Shown here: positions 61,462 through 64,000 of the stretch, piece after piece
How positions within the stretch are numbered: the first letter of the stretch is position 1
Layout of the letters: each line of letters starts with the position of its first letter
Source of the DNA: Cohnella baijiui
GTDB taxonomy: Bacteria > Bacillota > Bacilli > Paenibacillales > Paenibacillaceae
Direction: 5' to 3'
NCBI RefSeq assembly: GCF_020731285.1
Contig: NZ_JAJFOW010000005.1
Span: forward strand, 1-64,000
Length of the DNA: 64,000 nt
Translations under genes and position numbers: made by a program
The notes under the pieces: model-generated
What the model was told of the DNA's origin: nothing
Seen by the model: only the letters and a program-made list of their open reading frames with translations
Database searches by the model: none

Positions 61462-62178
61462 CTACTTGGCCTCGTTCAGCGCTTTTTCGATTTCTTTTTT
61501 CAAGTTGTCGTATTTCAGCGCCTGGTCGTCCGTCAGCTTCTTGCCGTTGATAAAGACGCTCGGCGTGCCGTTCAGCTTCAGCTTGTTCAGCGCCAGCTTG
61601 TACTGCGCGTCGACTTCGTCCTTGTACGTCTGATTGTCGATGTCCTGCTTCATTTTGTCGAAGTCGAGCTTCAAGCCTTTGTCCTTGGCGAGCTGGACCA
61701 GATAGTCGGAGGTCGCCCAAGGGACCTTTTCGTCGCCTTGATTCGCATAAACGGCTTCGTAGAACTTCCAGAACTCGTCGTTATTTTGATGATAGACGGC
61801 TTGTCCTGCCAATGCGGCCGTATAGGAGTCCGGCGCGATGATCGTGAAGTTCATAAACGAGAGAGAGGCTTTTCCCGTATCGATAAAGTCTTTTTTGAGC
61901 TGCGGCTCGATCTGCTGGGCGAAAAATTGGCATGTCGTGCACTTGTAGTCTCCGAACTCGACGATCTTGACCTTCGCTTCGGTGTTGCCCTGCGTCGGCA
62001 GGCGATCGTACTCGAAGGAGACGGGCTTCGCCTCGGGTTTGAAAATGACGACCAGCACGATGAGGGCGATGAAGGCGACGACGGTCGACCACACCCAGAT
62101 CCGCGTCTGTTTCTGCTTGCGCTGCGCCGCGGCTTGTTTTTTGATTCGTTCTTCGGTTTTTCGGTGCGATTTTTGCAA
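61462..62178 (-). CDS. bdbD: Thiol-disulfide oxidoreductase BdbD (DsbA-like)
   Basis: A 238-residue membrane-anchored thioredoxin-fold protein that forms disulfides in secreted proteins. Residues 1-26 are basic and cytoplasmic; 27-46 is the anchor (IWVWSTVVAFIALIVLVVIF). The active site is C80-T-T-C83 in FGDYKCTTCQFF. NGTPSVFINGKKL contains the cis-proline. It appears to start with TTG at 62178, with AGGGGGAAC upstream. A TACAAT-type -10 lies at 62251-62256 on the minus strand. Operon with bdbC. Confidence 0.93.
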   Translation of the reverse strand: MQKSHRKTEERIKKQAAAQRKQKQTRIWVWSTVVAFIALIVLVVIFKPEAKPVSFEYDRLPTQGNTEAKVKIVEFGDYKCTTCQFFAQQIEPQLKKDFIDTGKASLSFMNFTIIAPDSYTAALAGQAVYHQNNDEFWKFYEAVYANQGDEKVPWATSDYLVQLAKDKGLKLDFDKMKQDIDNQTYKDEVDAQYKLALNKLKLNGTPSVFINGKKLTDDQALKYDNLKKEIEKALNEAK

Positions 62179-62301
62179 GGCCTTTGTTCCCCCTGATTCT
62201 CTAAGGAATGCGCTGCGCTTTCGGTTTGTTGCGCTTTCAACTCTCTAACTATTGTAAAGGGAATAAAGAAAAATTGCATGGGATTCCAGGCGGAAATGGT
62301 G

Positions 62302-62343
62302 ACAAAAAACCAAAATAGCCTCCGGAAGCCCGTTCCGGAGGCC
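62302..62343 (-). terminator. Terminator of the S8 protease gene
   Basis: GCCTCCGGAA and TTCCGGAGGC form a perfect 10-bp stem. On the minus strand it is followed by TATTTTGGTTTTTTG. The 186-bp gap between the protease and bdbD also holds the bdbD promoter region. Confidence 0.93.
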
Positions 62344-62364
62344 ATGATCCTAATATGCGCGACG

Positions 62365-64000
62365 TCAGCGCCGGCCGAAAAAAGAGGTGAGCAGCTGCTG
62401 CAAGCGGTCGAGCAGCCGTTCGGTGAGCACCAGCGTTCCGGTGCCGGCGGACGTATTCGTCTCCGGCGCCGCGGGCGAAGCCGCGGCCGGCGATCCGCTC
62501 TGTCCGCCGACTGCGGCGACGGCGGCCAGCACATCGATCTGCCCGTAGCCGAAATCGTTGTCCTTGCCCGCGGCTCCCAGATCCTTGGCTGTCTTCCGCA
62601 TCACGTCCACGACGTCGGCATTGCTCATTTGCGGATTCGCAGCCCGGATGAGGGAGACGAGCGCCGACACGTGGGGGCTCGCCATCGACGTGCCCGACAG
62701 CGCCGCATACCGGCTGCCGGGATACGTACTGGCGATTTGCGTTCCCGGGGCCGTGACGTCGATGTAGTCCCCGTAGTTGGAATAGCTGGCCCGCCGCTCG
62801 TCCGGATCGGTCGCGCCGACGGCGATCACTTCGGGATAGGCGGCGGGATATCCCGGCCGGTCGGTGTTGTCGTTGCCGCTGGCCGCGACGACGACGACGC
62901 CTTTGTCGTACGCGTACTTGATCGCGTCGTGAAGAAACTGCGCCTGGGCGTAGTTGCCGAGGCTGAGATTGATGACTTGCGCGCCATGGTCGGCCGCCCA
63001 GATGATGCCTTCGGCCACGGAGTAGGTCGTGCCCGCGCCGGTGCTGTCCAGCGCCTTGACGGGCATGATCTTCGTGTACCACGTCATGCCGGCCACGCCT
63101 TCGTGGTTATTCACCTCGGCCGCGATAATGCCCGCCACGTGCGTACCGTGGCCGACGTCGTCTTCCGGCGGAGCGGACGGATCGACGATGTTCGTTCCGT
63201 TGACGAGCCTTCCCTTCAAGTCGGGGTGATCGAGCTGCACGCCGGTATCGACGACGGCCACGACGATGTCGCGGTTTCCTTTCGTGAAGCGCCAGCCCTG
63301 CTCTGTGGCGATCTCGGGCAGGTTCCACTGGTATTTGCTGTACAGCGTATCGTTCGGGATCAGATCGGCGGGCACGCTCGCCGCAGCTTGCGTGCGGGGG
63401 GCGGCCGCCGGCTTCGAGTCGTTGGTCAAGTACAGATAGTGCGGCTCCGCGAACACCGGCTTCCATTTGTTGCGGAAGTAGACAATCAGCTGTTCCGTCT
63501 TGTACCGCTTGGAGCGGAACAAGTAGGTGTTGCCGCGGTGCTTGCGGACGACGGTCAGCTGAAGCTCTTTGCGCAGCCGCAGCAGCTCGCTCGGCGTGAG
63601 CGACCGCCGGAATTTGACGACGACTTCGTCGATCGCGTAATGGCTGGCATCGCCGTTGTCCTCGCCGCGGGAGACGGTCGTGTCCTGCAGCGTGTTCGGC
63701 CGAACCGACTCGATGCGGTAGCGGCCTTCGGCGGGATAGGGCACCAGGCGCAAATTGCGCAGCTGATGCTTCTCGACCTGGCGGACGATGTCCTCGCGAA
63801 TGAGCGCGGCGATCCCTTCGCCGGGCCGGTCGCCCGGCTCGGCCAGGACGAAGACACGCTCTCCGCCGAGCTCGAATGACGGGGATTCGTAGCGGTCGCC
63901 CCGCTTCAGCGCTTCGCGCCCCTGCGCCCAAGCGCCGCCGGCTTTTGCTCTCAAGGCTGAAGGCACCGCGCCGGCCGAGACCGTGCGGTTGCCCTCGCGC
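62365..64000 (-). CDS. Subtilisin-like S8 serine protease (5' end outside window)
   Basis: At least 545 residues of an S8 protease; the frame stays open to the right edge, so the start and any signal peptide are missing. After a variable region, a fervidolysin-type pro-domain is visible (DEVVVKFRRSLTPSELLRLR and FAEPHYLYL). The catalytic triad is intact: Asp in VVDTGVQLDHPDLKG, His in GHGTHVAGI, Ser in SGTSMASPH; the oxyanion Asn is in AASGNDNTDRPG. The C-terminal 50 residues are Ala/Ser/Pro-rich and end LDRLQQLLTSFFGRR. It is likely secreted, and the disulfide genes bdbDC lie just downstream, but it has only a few cysteines. Confidence 0.94.
   Translation of the reverse strand, partial: REGNRTVSAGAVPSALRAKAGGAWAQGREALKRGDRYESPSFELGGERVFVLAEPGDRPGEGIAALIREDIVRQVEKHQLRNLRLVPYPAEGRYRIESVRPNTLQDTTVSRGEDNGDASHYAIDEVVVKFRRSLTPSELLRLRKELQLTVVRKHRGNTYLFRSKRYKTEQLIVYFRNKWKPVFAEPHYLYLTNDSKPAAAPRTQAAASVPADLIPNDTLYSKYQWNLPEIATEQGWRFTKGNRDIVVAVVDTGVQLDHPDLKGRLVNGTNIVDPSAPPEDDVGHGTHVAGIIAAEVNNHEGVAGMTWYTKIMPVKALDSTGAGTTYSVAEGIIWAADHGAQVINLSLGNYAQAQFLHDAIKYAYDKGVVVVAASGNDNTDRPGYPAAYPEVIAVGATDPDERRASYSNYGDYIDVTAPGTQIASTYPGSRYAALSGTSMASPHVSALVSLIRAANPQMSNADVVDVMRKTAKDLGAAGKDNDFGYGQIDVLAAVAAVGGQSGSPAAASPAAPETNTSAGTGTLVLTERLLDRLQQLLTSFFGRR

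Noticed and set aside
1-64000. tRNA or rRNA genes, insertion sequences, prophage or attachment sites
   Set aside because: No T-loop-type GTTCGAATCC with matching acceptor arms, no transposase or integrase frames and no target-site duplications were seen in any gap.

Overview
This 64 kb window is a G+C-rich chromosome segment of an endospore-forming Bacillales bacterium, most likely from the Paenibacillaceae (Paenibacillus/Cohnella type). The genus is inference. The order hrcA-grpE-dnaK-dnaJ-prmA-rsmE-mtaB ... rpsU-yqeY-nfeD-floA-yqfC-yqfD-phoH-pgpH-ybeY-dgkA-cdd-era-yqzL-recO-glyQ-glyS-ppsR-yaiI-dnaG-sigA-trmK-nif3 ... zur is the conserved Bacillus yqe/yqf block. CIRCE, a glycine T-box, a sigma-E-type promoter before yqfC and Zur-type operators fit a Firmicute. 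Many starts are GTG or TTG.

Layout. 1-3100 (minus): a 51-bp tandem palindromic array, an MFS exporter with a TrmB-type regulator, and a DinB-like protein. 3200-9030: a GNAT acetyltransferase, then the heat-shock operon hrcA-grpE-dnaK-dnaJ behind a perfect CIRCE, with two structured spacers of about 200 nt. 8991-9670 (minus): a spore-germination remnant in which the start of a gerA-type gene is joined to the middle of a gerB-type gene. 9821-10314: two small genes, the first YfhD-like. 10439-18117: translation and RNA-modification genes (prmA, an M50 protease, rsmE, mtaB, a Nudix-DeoC fusion, an Na/Pi transporter on the minus strand, an RlmI-like methyltransferase). 18327-30448: addB-addA-sbcD-sbcC, a double-strand-break repair block lying where Bacillus has yqeW next to rpsU.

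30473-45389: HIT protein, rpsU-yqeY, the NfeD-FloA membrane module with an unknown third gene, a second 51-bp array, a PNPOx-like protein, the sporulation genes yqfC-yqfD, then phoH-pgpH-ybeY-dgkA-cdd-era-yqzL-recO, packed with short overlaps. 45449-56194: T-box-controlled glyQS, ppsR, yaiI, then the primase/sigma-A operon and trmK-nif3. 56257-56671: RNase P RNA, with class A rather than class B features. 56791-59554: zur, a 1 kb gene-free AT-richer stretch with a third repeat array flanked by two copies of a hairpin element, and a zagA-like zinc GTPase gene preceded by two Zur boxes. 59673-64000: an M29 aminopeptidase, the thiol-disulfide pair bdbC/bdbD, and an S8 protease cut by the right edge.

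Most genes are housekeeping. The unusual material is in the spacers: three arrays with a shared 51-bp pitch but different palindromic cores, a duplicated hairpin element, a paired operator before the TrmB regulator, and long hairpins inside the heat-shock operon. Among the genes, the Nudix-DeoC fusion, the YbeY acidic insertion and the gerA/gerB deletion remnant stand out.
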